From assembly GCA_964618845.1 (NCBI GenBank), contig CAZUCU010000018.1, positions 1 to 13,456 of the forward strand: a stretch of DNA of 13,456 nucleotides, in the 5' to 3' direction. Position 1 is the stretch's first letter. Each line of letters opens with the position of its first letter. The stretch comes from CAZUCU01 sp964618845 (GTDB lineage: Bacteria; Patescibacteriota; Minisyncoccia; Phycocordibacterales; JAACPR01). Below the pieces are notes generated by a model, which saw only the letters and a program-made list of their open reading frames with translations, searched no databases and had not been told where the DNA came from. This document shows positions 1-7,140 of the stretch, one piece after another. A program made the position numbers and the translations under genes.

Positions 1-3000
1 GGATCCTCCGCCTTTGGATACACCAACTGTGCCTCAGGATTATATTCCTCCGCCTCTGGATACGGCAACTGTGCCTCAGGATTATATTCCTCCGCCTTTG
101 GAGTCTCTAACTGTGCTTCTGCATGTTACTCCTCCGCTGTTGGATACTGCAACATTGCCTCAGGATGTTACTCCTCCGCCTTTGGATACACCAACTGTGC
201 CTCAGGATTATATTCCTCCGCTTTTGGAGTCTGCAACACCGCCTCTGCAATCTCATCTTCAGCATTTGGATACTGCAACACTGCGTCAGCAAGTTCAACC
301 ACTGCCTCTGGATACAAAAACATCGCTTCTGCACTAAACTCTCAGATGTTTGGACGAGAAAACTTCTCTGGTACAGGGGGATTAGCTTCTGTGGGGTTAG
401 GTATACTCAACAACGCAAGTGGTGCAACTCTAAACACCACAACAGGTGCTATCACAGGTACAGTAGTCGCTACTTCTACCATCGGAAAACTCTCAACTGC
501 TGTTGGTATTAAAAACCTATCACAAGGAGGTCTTTCCACTGCTGTTGGATACTGCAACATTGCCTCAGGATTTTCCTCCTCCGCCTCTGGATACAACAAC
601 ACCGCCTCAGGATGTTTCTCCTCCGCCTTTGGAAACAAGAATACCGCCTCAGGATGTTGTTCCTCCGCCTTTGGATACACCAACTGTGCCTTAGGAAATT
701 GCTCTTTCGCTCTTGGAGGCTCTAACTATGCTTCCGCATGTTACTCCTCGGCCTTTGGATACACCAACTGTGCCTCAGGATTATATTCCTCCGCCTTTGG
801 AGGCTCCAACACCGCCTCAGGACAAGGCTCCTCCGCCTTTGGATATAGCAACGCTGAATCAGATTCTTCATCAGGTTCATTTTGTAACAATACTTTATTT
901 GGATATAACAACGATTTAACAATCTCCGGATCTGCATCTATTAATAACTCTGTTTTTGTAGGAAATGCTAATACCTTAAGCAAATCATCAGGAACGCTAA
1001 CTTATTTAACTGCCATTGGATATTCCAACGACCCATCGGGAGATAAATCTACTTCTGTTGGATATAATAATACTTCTTCAGGAATTTGTTCATCTGCCTT
1101 TGGATATACCAATACTGCTTCAGGGGTACGCTCTTTGGCTTTTGGGTTTCAAAATACTGCTTCAGGATATCGATCATTTGCCCTTGGATACTGCAACACC
1201 GCTTCGACTGGTGGGGGTTCTTCTGCGATTGGATATTGTAATGTTGCTACAGGATATCTGTCTTCTACTATTGGATCATACAACTGTGCGACAGCAAGTT
1301 CTACAACGGCTTCTGGATATCTTAATATTGCCTGTTGTAATTTCTCCTCCGCCTTTGGATCCTGCAATACCGCTTCAGGATGCTACTCCTCCGCCTCTGG
1401 ATACAAAAACACCGCCTCTGCACTCAACTCTCAAATGTTTGGGCGACAAAACTTCTCTGGTACAGGGGGATTAGCTTCTGTGGGATTAGGTATATTAAAC
1501 AATGCAAGTGGTGCAACTCTAAACACCACAACAGGTGCTATCACAGGTACAGTAGTCGCTACTTCTACCATCGGAAAACTCTCAACTGCTGTTGGAATTC
1601 AGAACCTTTCACAAGGAGATCTTTCCACTGCTGTTGGATATTGCAACACTGCCTCAGGAAATAACTCCTCCGCCTTTGGATACAAAAACATCGCCTCAGG
1701 GTGTCGCTCCTCCGCCTTTGGATACTACAACACCGCTTCAGGATATTGGTCCTCCGCCTTTGGAGTCTCCAACACCGCCTCAGGATATAAATCCTCCGCT
1801 TTTGGATACTGCAATACCGCTTCAGGATATTGGTCCTCCGCCTTTGGATATAGCAATACCGCCTTAGGAAATTATTCCTCCGCCTCTGGAGTCTACAACA
1901 CCGCCTCAGGATTTGGCTCCTCCGCTTTTGGATACAACAACACCGCCTCAGGATATATCTCCTCTGCCTTTGGAGTCTACAACACCGCCCTTGAACAATC
2001 CTCTTCAGCTTTTGGATTTTGTAATGTTGCTACAGGATATCTGTCTTCTACTATTGGATCATACAACTGTGCTCATGGAGTCTACTCCTCCGCCTTTGGA
2101 TACGCCAACACCGCCTCAGGATATTACTCCTCTGCCTTTGGGACTTTCAACACCGCTTCAGGAAATAACTCCTCCGCCTTTGGATACCTCAACACCGCCT
2201 CAGGATTTTGTTCCTCCGCCTTTGGTCATTGCAACTGTGCTCATGGAGCCTACTCCTCCGCCTTTGGATGTAACAATTGCGTTACAGGATGCTTTTCTTT
2301 TGTTGGGGGAGGATACAATGTTGTCTCAGGAGACTACTCTTCTGCCGTTGGGTACGGAAATACTGTTTCAGCATATTATGGAAGTTCGGCTTTTGGATTT
2401 TGTAATACTGCTTGGGGATATTGCTCTTCCGTCTTTGGAAACAACTTAACAAATGAAACTAGTAATTCTGCAATGCTTGGTTCTGGAACTGGTTGGATAA
2501 AAATTTCTTGTGATAGTTGTATGACCACTTCTTCTGGAGGACACCTCACCACAGGAGGTGCGTGGACAGATTCATCAAGTAAAGAAGTCAAGGAGAACTT
2601 CACAGATTTAGACAAACAAGAAATCTTGGACAAGATATCACAAATAAACATTCAAGAATGGAATTATATTGCAGAAGAAGATGAGAGAAAACACATCGGA
2701 CCCGTGGCAGAGGATTGGAAAGATTTATTTGGACTTGGAGATGGTAAAAGTATCGCCGCTTTGGATACCTCAGGTGTTGCCCTTCTTGGTATTCAAGGAA
2801 TTTTAGAGAAGCTCTCTGAATTTGGCCAATATGTCCAAATGACCGCGGAGGGGATAATTGGAAGATTTAAAGAAATTCGCACAGAGAAATTGTGTGTTGG
2901 AGACACTTGTATCACAGAAGAAGATTTTGCCAAAATGTTACAAAATGGATCTGTTACACCAACAACTCCAACTTTGATAACACAGCCAGAATCAGAATCT

Positions 3001-3255
3001 AATCCAGACCCAGTAACAGAACCAATACCCGCAGATACAGATCCGATAGCTAATCCGACTGATCCAACAGATTTACCAGATGAAAATCCAATAATTGGTC
3101 CTCAACCCGAGCTAACGTCTAAAGTAGAAGAAGCAACAGAACCCAAACCTGAACCAGAACCCGAAATGTCTAATCCGGCTCCTGCAGAAGAACCGGTAGA
3201 AGCAGAACCAGAGTCTGAGCCAGAATCTGCACCTGAACCTGAAAATACAAACTAA
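1..3255 (+). CDS. Giant Cys-rich YadA-head-like repeat surface protein with C-terminal S74 chaperone (5' end missing)
   Basis: The reading frame is open from base 1 to the TAA at 3253-3255, so 1084 residues are seen and the N-terminus lies outside the window. Residues 1 to about 815 are tandem ~14-residue units of the form SSAFGYxNxASGxx, the pattern of YadA-type trimeric adhesin heads (left-handed beta-roll). Two non-repeat spacers start at residues 116 and 479. Residues ~855-950 look like a peptidase S74 intramolecular chaperone: SSKEVKENF contains a Ser (859) and Lys (864) with the i,i+5 spacing of the autocleavage dyad, followed by KHIGPVAEDW and a helix ALLGIQGILEKL. Residues ~910-930 carry the LCVGDTC motif, and the last ~100 residues are Pro/Glu/Asp-rich. 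Predicted role: an extracellular trimeric fibre or adhesin that folds on its chaperone and may then release it. No beta-barrel anchor is present, as expected without an outer membrane. About 43 cysteines are visible, which is atypical for YadA heads. The G+C content looks higher than in the neighbouring genes. Confidence 0.88.
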   Translation, partial: GSSAFGYTNCASGLYSSASGYGNCASGLYSSAFGVSNCASACYSSAVGYCNIASGCYSSAFGYTNCASGLYSSAFGVCNTASAISSSAFGYCNTASASSTTASGYKNIASALNSQMFGRENFSGTGGLASVGLGILNNASGATLNTTTGAITGTVVATSTIGKLSTAVGIKNLSQGGLSTAVGYCNIASGFSSSASGYNNTASGCFSSAFGNKNTASGCCSSAFGYTNCALGNCSFALGGSNYASACYSSAFGYTNCASGLYSSAFGGSNTASGQGSSAFGYSNAESDSSSGSFCNNTLFGYNNDLTISGSASINNSVFVGNANTLSKSSGTLTYLTAIGYSNDPSGDKSTSVGYNNTSSGICSSAFGYTNTASGVRSLAFGFQNTASGYRSFALGYCNTASTGGGSSAIGYCNVATGYLSSTIGSYNCATASSTTASGYLNIACCNFSSAFGSCNTASGCYSSASGYKNTASALNSQMFGRQNFSGTGGLASVGLGILNNASGATLNTTTGAITGTVVATSTIGKLSTAVGIQNLSQGDLSTAVGYCNTASGNNSSAFGYKNIASGCRSSAFGYYNTASGYWSSAFGVSNTASGYKSSAFGYCNTASGYWSSAFGYSNTALGNYSSASGVYNTASGFGSSAFGYNNTASGYISSAFGVYNTALEQSSSAFGFCNVATGYLSSTIGSYNCAHGVYSSAFGYANTASGYYSSAFGTFNTASGNNSSAFGYLNTASGFCSSAFGHCNCAHGAYSSAFGCNNCVTGCFSFVGGGYNVVSGDYSSAVGYGNTVSAYYGSSAFGFCNTAWGYCSSVFGNNLTNETSNSAMLGSGTGWIKISCDSCMTTSSGGHLTTGGAWTDSSSKEVKENFTDLDKQEILDKISQINIQEWNYIAEEDERKHIGPVAEDWKDLFGLGDGKSIAALDTSGVALLGIQGILEKLSEFGQYVQMTAEGIIGRFKEIRTEKLCVGDTCITEEDFAKMLQNGSVTPTTPTLITQPESESNPDPVTEPIPADTDPIANPTDPTDLPDENPIIGPQPELTSKVEEATEPKPEPEPEMSNPAPAEEPVEAEPESEPESAPEPENTN
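346..586 (+). repeat. Long direct repeat, copy 1 (spacer block of the adhesin gene)
   Basis: This block is repeated at 1435-1675, exactly 1089 bp (363 codons) downstream. Bases 415-506 are identical to 1504-1595 over 92 bp, and the flanks differ only at scattered positions. It encodes the non-repeat spacer beginning MFGRENFSGTGG and leads back into the 14-residue repeats. It marks a higher-order duplication of about 1.1 kb inside the gene. Confidence 0.92.
1435..1675 (+). repeat. Long direct repeat, copy 2 (spacer block of the adhesin gene)
   Basis: Second copy of the 346-586 block, with the 92-bp identical core at 1504-1595. A separate exact 53-bp direct repeat at 1237-1289 and 2020-2072 (offset 783 bp, 261 codons) shows a further, independent internal duplication in the same gene. 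Confidence 0.92.
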
Positions 3256-3264
3256 TAATTTTTT

Positions 3265-3344
3265 GTCATCCCCAGAGCTATACTGGGGATCCATGCTTTA
3301 AGAATATTTTATTAAGCGTAGATTCCCGTCTTCAAGGGAATGAC
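3265..3344. repeat. 80-bp palindromic element with dRS3-like core (REP/MITE type), likely also a bidirectional terminator
   Basis: The ends are inverted repeats: GTCATCCCC at 3265-3273 and GGGAATGAC at 3336-3344 (8 of 9 paired). Inside are two hairpins: ATCCCCAG/CTGGGGAT (3268-3275 with 3283-3290, 7-nt loop) and ATTCCC/GGGAAT with an 8-nt loop (3322-3327 with 3336-3341). The second fits the ATTCCC-N8-GGGAAT pattern known as dRS3 in Neisseria and seen in related palindromic repeats elsewhere. The central parts also pair imperfectly, so the whole element can fold into one long hairpin. It lies between two convergent genes and could stop transcription from both sides. Mobility is inferred from structure only. 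Confidence 0.72.
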
Positions 3345-3417
3345 GAAAGAGTGTTTAGGTTTCATTTGAAGAAGAGACAAAAAAGTGTGTGGGATGAAAT
3401 TTTAGAATATAAAAAAA

Positions 3418-4050
3418 TTAAAACTTTGGTTTTTTGATGACTTGAATGACTTTACCGTTTATCATAAAACTATCATCTTCATGAATATATATGGGAGGAA
3501 TATCTCTTGTTGATTGTGAGACCAAAACCACCTGATTATTTACTTCATCCCAAACATACTTTTTTATATTTGCCATATCGTCAATTATAGAAAGCACGAT
3601 ATCTCCGTTTTGGGGATTTCTGTATTCACTATCAATAATCAAATAATCACCGTCCTCGATAGTCTGTCCATTTATGGTTGCTTTGTTCATAGAAAGTCCT
3701 TGAGCTTTAATGGCAAAAATATTTTTAAACTTATTTAAAATATTCTTGGAAATTTTGAGGTATCCTTCGATATTTTCGTTGGCAAAAATAGTTGCAGGAC
3801 CACAATTGGCAGTTCCAACTATTGGAACATTAAAAAATAGGGAAGTCTTGGAAAATTTATTTTCTTTTTTGACGATTTCTTTGGTTTTATTATTTATATA
3901 AATCAAACCCCTTTTTTCAAGTTGTGTTAGGTGATGTTTGACCTTTTGTGGTAATTTTTCGTTTATTAAATCTCCAATTTGTCTAAGAGTTAAGCCACTT
4001 ATGTTTTTTCTTTCAATTATATTTAAAAGCTTTTCTTGTATTTGATGCAT
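3418..4050 (-). CDS. LexA/S24-family self-cleaving transcriptional repressor
   Basis: A 210-residue protein, close to the usual LexA length. The N-terminus (about 1-60) is a winged-helix DNA-binding region (LTLRQIGDLINEKL, then HHLTQLEKRGLI). The C-terminus is an S24 peptidase domain. The probable autocleavage site is Cys83-Gly84 in VGTANCGPATIF; LexA normally has Ala-Gly here, whereas UmuD has Cys-Gly. The nucleophile is Ser120 (QGLSMNKA) and the general-base Lys is 163 or 164 (ANIKKYVW). It is expected to repress DNA-damage genes and be inactivated by RecA-stimulated self-cleavage. Presence of the DNA-binding domain and length exclude UmuD itself. A consensus promoter lies upstream with a palindrome over the -10, consistent with autoregulation. 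No Shine-Dalgarno sequence precedes the ATG. No SOS target gene is adjacent. It may be LexA proper or a LexA-like phage-type repressor. Confidence 0.87.
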   Translation of the reverse strand: MHQIQEKLLNIIERKNISGLTLRQIGDLINEKLPQKVKHHLTQLEKRGLIYINNKTKEIVKKENKFSKTSLFFNVPIVGTANCGPATIFANENIEGYLKISKNILNKFKNIFAIKAQGLSMNKATINGQTIEDGDYLIIDSEYRNPQNGDIVLSIIDDMANIKKYVWDEVNNQVVLVSQSTRDIPPIYIHEDDSFMINGKVIQVIKKPKF

Positions 4051-4075
4051 ATATTTTAAATGTTATTTTTAACAC

Positions 4076-4090
4076 TTGTATTATATGCAA
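4076..4090. promoter_or_regulatory. Candidate operator overlapping the -10 of the LexA-like gene
   Basis: TTGTATTATATGCAA is an imperfect 15-bp palindrome (TTGTAT / ATGCAA arms, 5 of 6 pairing, 3-nt centre) covering the -10 box. Its position suits an autorepressor. No second copy was found in front of other genes in the window, so binding by this protein is only a suggestion. Confidence 0.35.
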
Positions 4091-4108
4091 AGTTGTTACC
4101 TTTGTCAA
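4080..4108 (-). promoter_or_regulatory. Consensus sigma70-type promoter of the LexA-like gene
   Basis: On the minus strand the sequence has TTGACA (4108-4103) and TATAAT (4085-4080), both perfect consensus, separated by exactly 17 nt. The predicted start is near 4073, giving a leader of about 22 nt without a Shine-Dalgarno sequence. Confidence 0.85.
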
Positions 4109-4112
4109 AAAG

Positions 4113-4121
4113 TTTTCCACA
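4113..4121 (-). promoter_or_regulatory. TGTGGA upstream promoter element (DnaA-box-like)
   Basis: The minus strand reads TGTGGAAAA, one base from a DnaA box (TGTGGATAA). It sits 4 bp upstream of the -35 and 27 bp upstream of the -10 of the LexA-like gene, in the direction of transcription. The same element at the same distance occurs before the DUF378 gene. Confidence 0.4.
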
Positions 4122-4173
4122 GGTCTATAAAAATTGACAACTTGACATACTTTAAATATGAAATAAAATTAAA

Positions 4174-4318
4174 TACGAAATTAGAAATTCGAAATTCGAA
4201 AAACGAGTTTGGAATTTCGTGCTTCGGATTTCTGATTTGTTTCGAATTTCGTGCTTCGTATTTCGAATTTCTTACGATTTCGTGCTTGTTTCGGATTTCG
4301 ATATTCGAATTTCGAGTT
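4174..4318. repeat. Array of dispersed A/T-rich repeats (AATTTCGTGCTTCG family)
   Basis: The stretch is built from variants of cgaaattcgaaattcg (first ~40 bp) and, in the opposite orientation, aatttcgtgcttcg, tttcggattt and tttcgaattt. Related arrays lie at 7074-7138 (opposite orientation) and 7284-7330 (same orientation), bracketing the phosphoketolase gene. Short reading frames across it have no protein-like features. I recall similar arrays from CPR and other uncultivated bacteria, but their function is not known to me. Confidence 0.7.
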
Positions 4319-4358
4319 TATTAAATAACCCAAAATATTATGTTTACAGATCTACAAA
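4304..4358 (+). repeat. 55-bp duplication, left copy, ending at the assembly gap
   Basis: Bases 4304-4358, directly before the run of N, are identical to 4459-4513, directly after it. A 55-base overlap equals a common de Bruijn k-mer size, so this is most simply one sequence written twice at two contig ends. Confidence 0.9.
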
Positions 4359-4458
4359 NNNNNNNNNNNNNNNNNNNNNNNNNNNNNNNNNNNNNNNNNN
4401 NNNNNNNNNNNNNNNNNNNNNNNNNNNNNNNNNNNNNNNNNNNNNNNNNNNNNNNNNN
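4359..4458. other. Assembly gap of exactly 100 N
   Basis: One hundred unknown bases, a conventional placeholder for a gap of unknown size. The flanks are a perfect 55-bp duplication, so the real gap may be zero or may hold more of the repeat array. Any reading frame crossing it is meaningless. Confidence 0.99.
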
Positions 4459-4513
4459 TTCGAATTTCGAGTTTATTAAATAACCCAAAATATTATGTTT
4501 ACAGATCTACAAA
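4459..4513 (+). repeat. 55-bp duplication, right copy, beginning at the assembly gap
   Basis: Identical to 4304-4358. The following 4514-4711 hold no gene: an A-rich stretch, a short palindrome, a few tctaaatg repeats (about 4656-4690) and the phosphoketolase promoter. Confidence 0.9.
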
Positions 4514-4614
4514 AAAGAAAAAATAGAATCAAAAAGCCAAAGAAAATTTCTCGACTTTTCTCCAAACTCTTAACTTATCTCAAAGCCCCATCAACTTTCA
4601 AAATGACGATTTTT

Positions 4615-4639
4615 TAAAAATTCAAATTTTGAATTTTTA
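4615..4639. repeat. 25-bp perfect palindrome upstream of the phosphoketolase gene
   Basis: Arms TAAAAATTCAAA (4615-4626) and TTTGAATTTTTA (4628-4639) are exact reverse complements around a single T. It sits about 55 bp upstream of the -10 box. With almost no loop it is more likely a protein-binding site or cruciform than an RNA hairpin; chance is possible because it is nearly pure A+T. Confidence 0.5.
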
Positions 4640-4694
4640 TAATTTTATGTCTTTAATTCTAAATGCCTAACTTTCTAAATGTCTAAATGTCTAT

Positions 4695-4700
4695 TATAAT
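4695..4700 (+). promoter_or_regulatory. -10 box of the phosphoketolase gene (near-leaderless)
   Basis: A perfect TATAAT ends 11 nt before the ATG at 4712, so transcription should begin about 5 nt upstream of the start codon. No clear -35 and no Shine-Dalgarno sequence are present. Confidence 0.6.
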
Positions 4701-4711
4701 AAAGTAAAGTT

Positions 4712-7060
4712 ATGCAACAACAAATTGAAAAAATTAAAAAATATTTTCGTGCCACAAATTATCTAACCGCCATACAAATTTATTTAAAAGATAATTATTT
4801 ATTAGAAAGAGAACTTCGACATAGTGATATAAAACCTCGACTTCTTGGTCATTGGGGGACTTGTCCGGGAATAAATTTTGTGAATGCACATTTGAATAGA
4901 TGGATTAAAGATTTTGATTTAAATGTAATGTATATTGTTGGGACAGGACACGGATTTCCCGCAGTTCAAGCAAATTTATTTATTGAAGGTACACTTTCAA
5001 AATTTTATCCAAAAGCCAAACATAATGAAGATGGGGTTGAATATATTTCCAAAAATTTTTCTTGGCCGTATGGATTTCCAAGTCACTCATCTCCAGAAAC
5101 TCCTGGAATAATTTTAGAAGGTGGAGAATTGGGATATGCACTCTCTACGGCCTATGGTTCAATATTAGATAATCCCGATTTGATAACTGTTGCTTTAATT
5201 GGAGATGGTGAAGCAGAAACGGGACCCACCGCGACCGCGTGGCATCTCAATAAATTAATTGATCCCAGGATAAACGGAACGGTTTTGCCGATTCTCCATT
5301 TAAATGGTTACAAAATTTCTGGCCCAACTTTTTTTGGAAGGATGAGTGATGAAGAACTTTTAAATTTATTTAAGGGTTATGGTTACGAACCTGTGATTGT
5401 TGAATATGACGAAGAAGATGAAGATAGAATTCACGAACAAATGATACAAACCCTTGATGAATCGCTTTCAAAAATTAAAGAGATAAAAGATAAAGCAAAA
5501 GATATAGAAATTATTTCTCCTAAATTTCCGATGATAATTCTTCGAACCCCCAAGGGCTGGTCGGGGATAAAAGAATTTGAAGGAAAAAAAATAGAAGGAA
5601 ATTGTTTGTCACATCAAGTTGCTCTGAAAAACGCCATTACAGACCCCGATGAACTGAAAGCTCTTGCGAGGTGGTTTGAATCTTATAAATTTAAAGAACT
5701 TTTTGATAAAAATAATGGTTTTGTCGATGATATCTTGGATTTAATTCCAGAAGGTGAAAAAAGAATTGGGATGAACAAACATACCTTTGGAGGAGAAAGA
5801 GTTTATAAACCCTTGATTTTGCCTGATATACACAAATATTCAGAGGAAGTTCCAACTCCAGGAACAATTGGTTCAAGTTCAATGAGAAGAATTGGTGAAT
5901 ATTTGAAAGATGTTTTCAAATTAAATGCAGAAAATAAAAATTTCAGATTAATGTCACCGGATGAAACTTATTCAAATAAATTAGATAAAATTTTTGATGT
6001 AACTGCGCGCGCTTTTGTTTGGACACATCTGCCTTGGGATAGAGATTTGGCTGTTGATGGAAGAGTAATGGAGATGCTTTCAGAACATTCACTTCAAGGT
6101 TTGGCGCAAGGATATGTTTTGACTGGTCGACACTGCGTTTTTTCTTCCTATGAAGCTTTTGTTCAAATAGTTGCTTCAATGGCTGATCAATATGCAAAAT
6201 TTTTAAAAATCGCAAGAGATATTTCTTGGAGAGGAGATATCGCATCACTAAATTATATTTTAACTTCATCCGGTTGGAGACAAGAACACAATGGTTTTTC
6301 TCATCAAAATCCTGGTTTTATAGATGATATGCTTCAAAGGCAAGGGTGTTTTGTAAATGTTTATTTTCCTGCTGATGGTAATACTTCTTTGGCAGTAATG
6401 GAAAAGATGCTTTCTTCCAAGAAAGAAATAAACATTTTGGTAGCGGGTAAAACTTTGGAACCAAGGTGGCGAAGTGTTGATGAAGCTAAAAAAGATTTGA
6501 AGAGGGGAGTTGCAATTTGGGATTTTGCTAGTGATGAAAATCCGGATATTGTTTTTGTTGGAATTGGAGATTATGTTACAAAAGAAGCTCTGGTAGCAAC
6601 TAAACTTTTGAAAATTGAAATTCCAAATATTAAAATTAGATTTGTAAATATAATTTCTCTGGGGTCAACCGGAATAGGCTCTAATGACCAGATGTTGAAT
6701 GCTAGCGATTTTGATGAATTTTTTACAAAGGATAAGCCAGTAATATTTAATTTTCACGGATATCCACAAACTTTGAAGCAAATTTTATTTGACTATTATG
6801 ATTCCAATCAAAGATTCAAAGTAAATGGTTATATAGAAAATGGATCAACAACCACCCCCTTTGATATGCAAGTTCGAAATAAAACTGATAGATATCATCT
6901 TTTGATTGATGCTATTAATTTGTTGTTTAAAGAAAATGTAATAGAAAAAAGTAGAGCAGATGATATTGTAAAAAAATATGAAGAAAAACTCCAAAAACAT
7001 AAAAAATTTATTATTGAAAATGGGGTAGACCCAGAGGAAATAGAAAATTGGAAGTGGTAG
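4712..7060 (+). CDS. xfp: D-xylulose-5-phosphate/D-fructose-6-phosphate phosphoketolase
   Basis: A 782-residue, near full-length member of the thiamine-diphosphate-dependent phosphoketolase family (usually about 790-825 residues). It splits xylulose-5-P (and often fructose-6-P) with phosphate into acetyl-phosphate plus glyceraldehyde-3-P (or erythrose-4-P), in the cytoplasm. Family signatures are intact: LGHWGTCPGINFVNAH (45-60), GTGHGFPAVQANL (77-89), the cofactor motif GDGEAETG (164-171) with the downstream Asn198 in LNGYKI, TPKGWSG (279-285), the SSYEAF glutamate (E481) and WRQEHNGFSHQNPGF (522-536). The pyrophosphate/Mg-binding and pyrimidine-contacting halves are both complete. The next plus-strand gene encodes the acetate kinase-like protein, which would use the acetyl-phosphate, but 284 bp of repeats separate them and each has its own -10. 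The ATG is chosen because it follows the TATAAT at 4695 and begins where the family starts. Substrate preference between the two sugars cannot be told from the sequence. Confidence 0.97.
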   Translation: MQQQIEKIKKYFRATNYLTAIQIYLKDNYLLERELRHSDIKPRLLGHWGTCPGINFVNAHLNRWIKDFDLNVMYIVGTGHGFPAVQANLFIEGTLSKFYPKAKHNEDGVEYISKNFSWPYGFPSHSSPETPGIILEGGELGYALSTAYGSILDNPDLITVALIGDGEAETGPTATAWHLNKLIDPRINGTVLPILHLNGYKISGPTFFGRMSDEELLNLFKGYGYEPVIVEYDEEDEDRIHEQMIQTLDESLSKIKEIKDKAKDIEIISPKFPMIILRTPKGWSGIKEFEGKKIEGNCLSHQVALKNAITDPDELKALARWFESYKFKELFDKNNGFVDDILDLIPEGEKRIGMNKHTFGGERVYKPLILPDIHKYSEEVPTPGTIGSSSMRRIGEYLKDVFKLNAENKNFRLMSPDETYSNKLDKIFDVTARAFVWTHLPWDRDLAVDGRVMEMLSEHSLQGLAQGYVLTGRHCVFSSYEAFVQIVASMADQYAKFLKIARDISWRGDIASLNYILTSSGWRQEHNGFSHQNPGFIDDMLQRQGCFVNVYFPADGNTSLAVMEKMLSSKKEINILVAGKTLEPRWRSVDEAKKDLKRGVAIWDFASDENPDIVFVGIGDYVTKEALVATKLLKIEIPNIKIRFVNIISLGSTGIGSNDQMLNASDFDEFFTKDKPVIFNFHGYPQTLKQILFDYYDSNQRFKVNGYIENGSTTTPFDMQVRNKTDRYHLLIDAINLLFKENVIEKSRADDIVKKYEEKLQKHKKFIIENGVDPEEIENWKW

Positions 7061-7073
7061 ATATGAAATAAGC

Positions 7074-7138
7074 AAGAAATCCGAATATCGAAATACGAAA
7101 CAAATCCGAAATTAGAAATTCCAAATCCCAAACAAATA
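7074..7138. repeat. Dispersed A/T-rich repeat array, inverted relative to 4174-4318
   Basis: Variants of gaaatccgaatatcgaaat and acgaaacaaatccgaaatt begin 14 bp after the phosphoketolase stop codon. The reverse complement matches much of the left array (tttcggattt, gtttcg, tttcgatattcg). The phosphoketolase gene therefore lies between inverted copies of the family. Confidence 0.7.
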
Positions 7139-7140
7139 TC

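Larger units (their letters stand above)
1..2440 (+). repeat. Array of ~42-bp in-frame coding repeats (14-residue YadA-head-like units)
   Basis: The DNA repeats a roughly 42-bp unit that includes cores such as tcctccgcctttggata and gcctcagga, encoding SSAFGY and ASG. Many units are near-identical in DNA as well as in protein, for example around 165-225 and 750-800. A degenerate zone (about 850-1150) has the same protein pattern but more AT-rich, diverged codons. This suggests that the near-identical zones were recently expanded or homogenised. Because the unit is a multiple of three, unequal recombination or slippage would change fibre length without breaking the frame. Confidence 0.9.

Noticed and set aside
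14..2449. Long reading frames in the second forward frame over the adhesin repeats (peptides rich in PPLDT and PQDY), plus reverse-strand frames.
   Set aside because: They follow from repeating a unit whose length is a multiple of three with few stop-prone codons. They are broken at several points, whereas the adhesin frame is open throughout and matches a known repeat family and the S74 domain.
4134..4162. Forward promoter with TTGACA (4134-4139), 17-nt spacer and TATGAA (4157-4162).
   Set aside because: The -10 matches only four of six positions and there is no gene for over 500 bp downstream; the phosphoketolase gene has its own TATAAT.
4219..4479. Reading frame crossing the run of N upstream of phosphoketolase, and a similar one at 4076-4324.
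   Set aside because: It consists of dispersed A/T-rich repeats and unknown bases; the peptide has no protein-like features.
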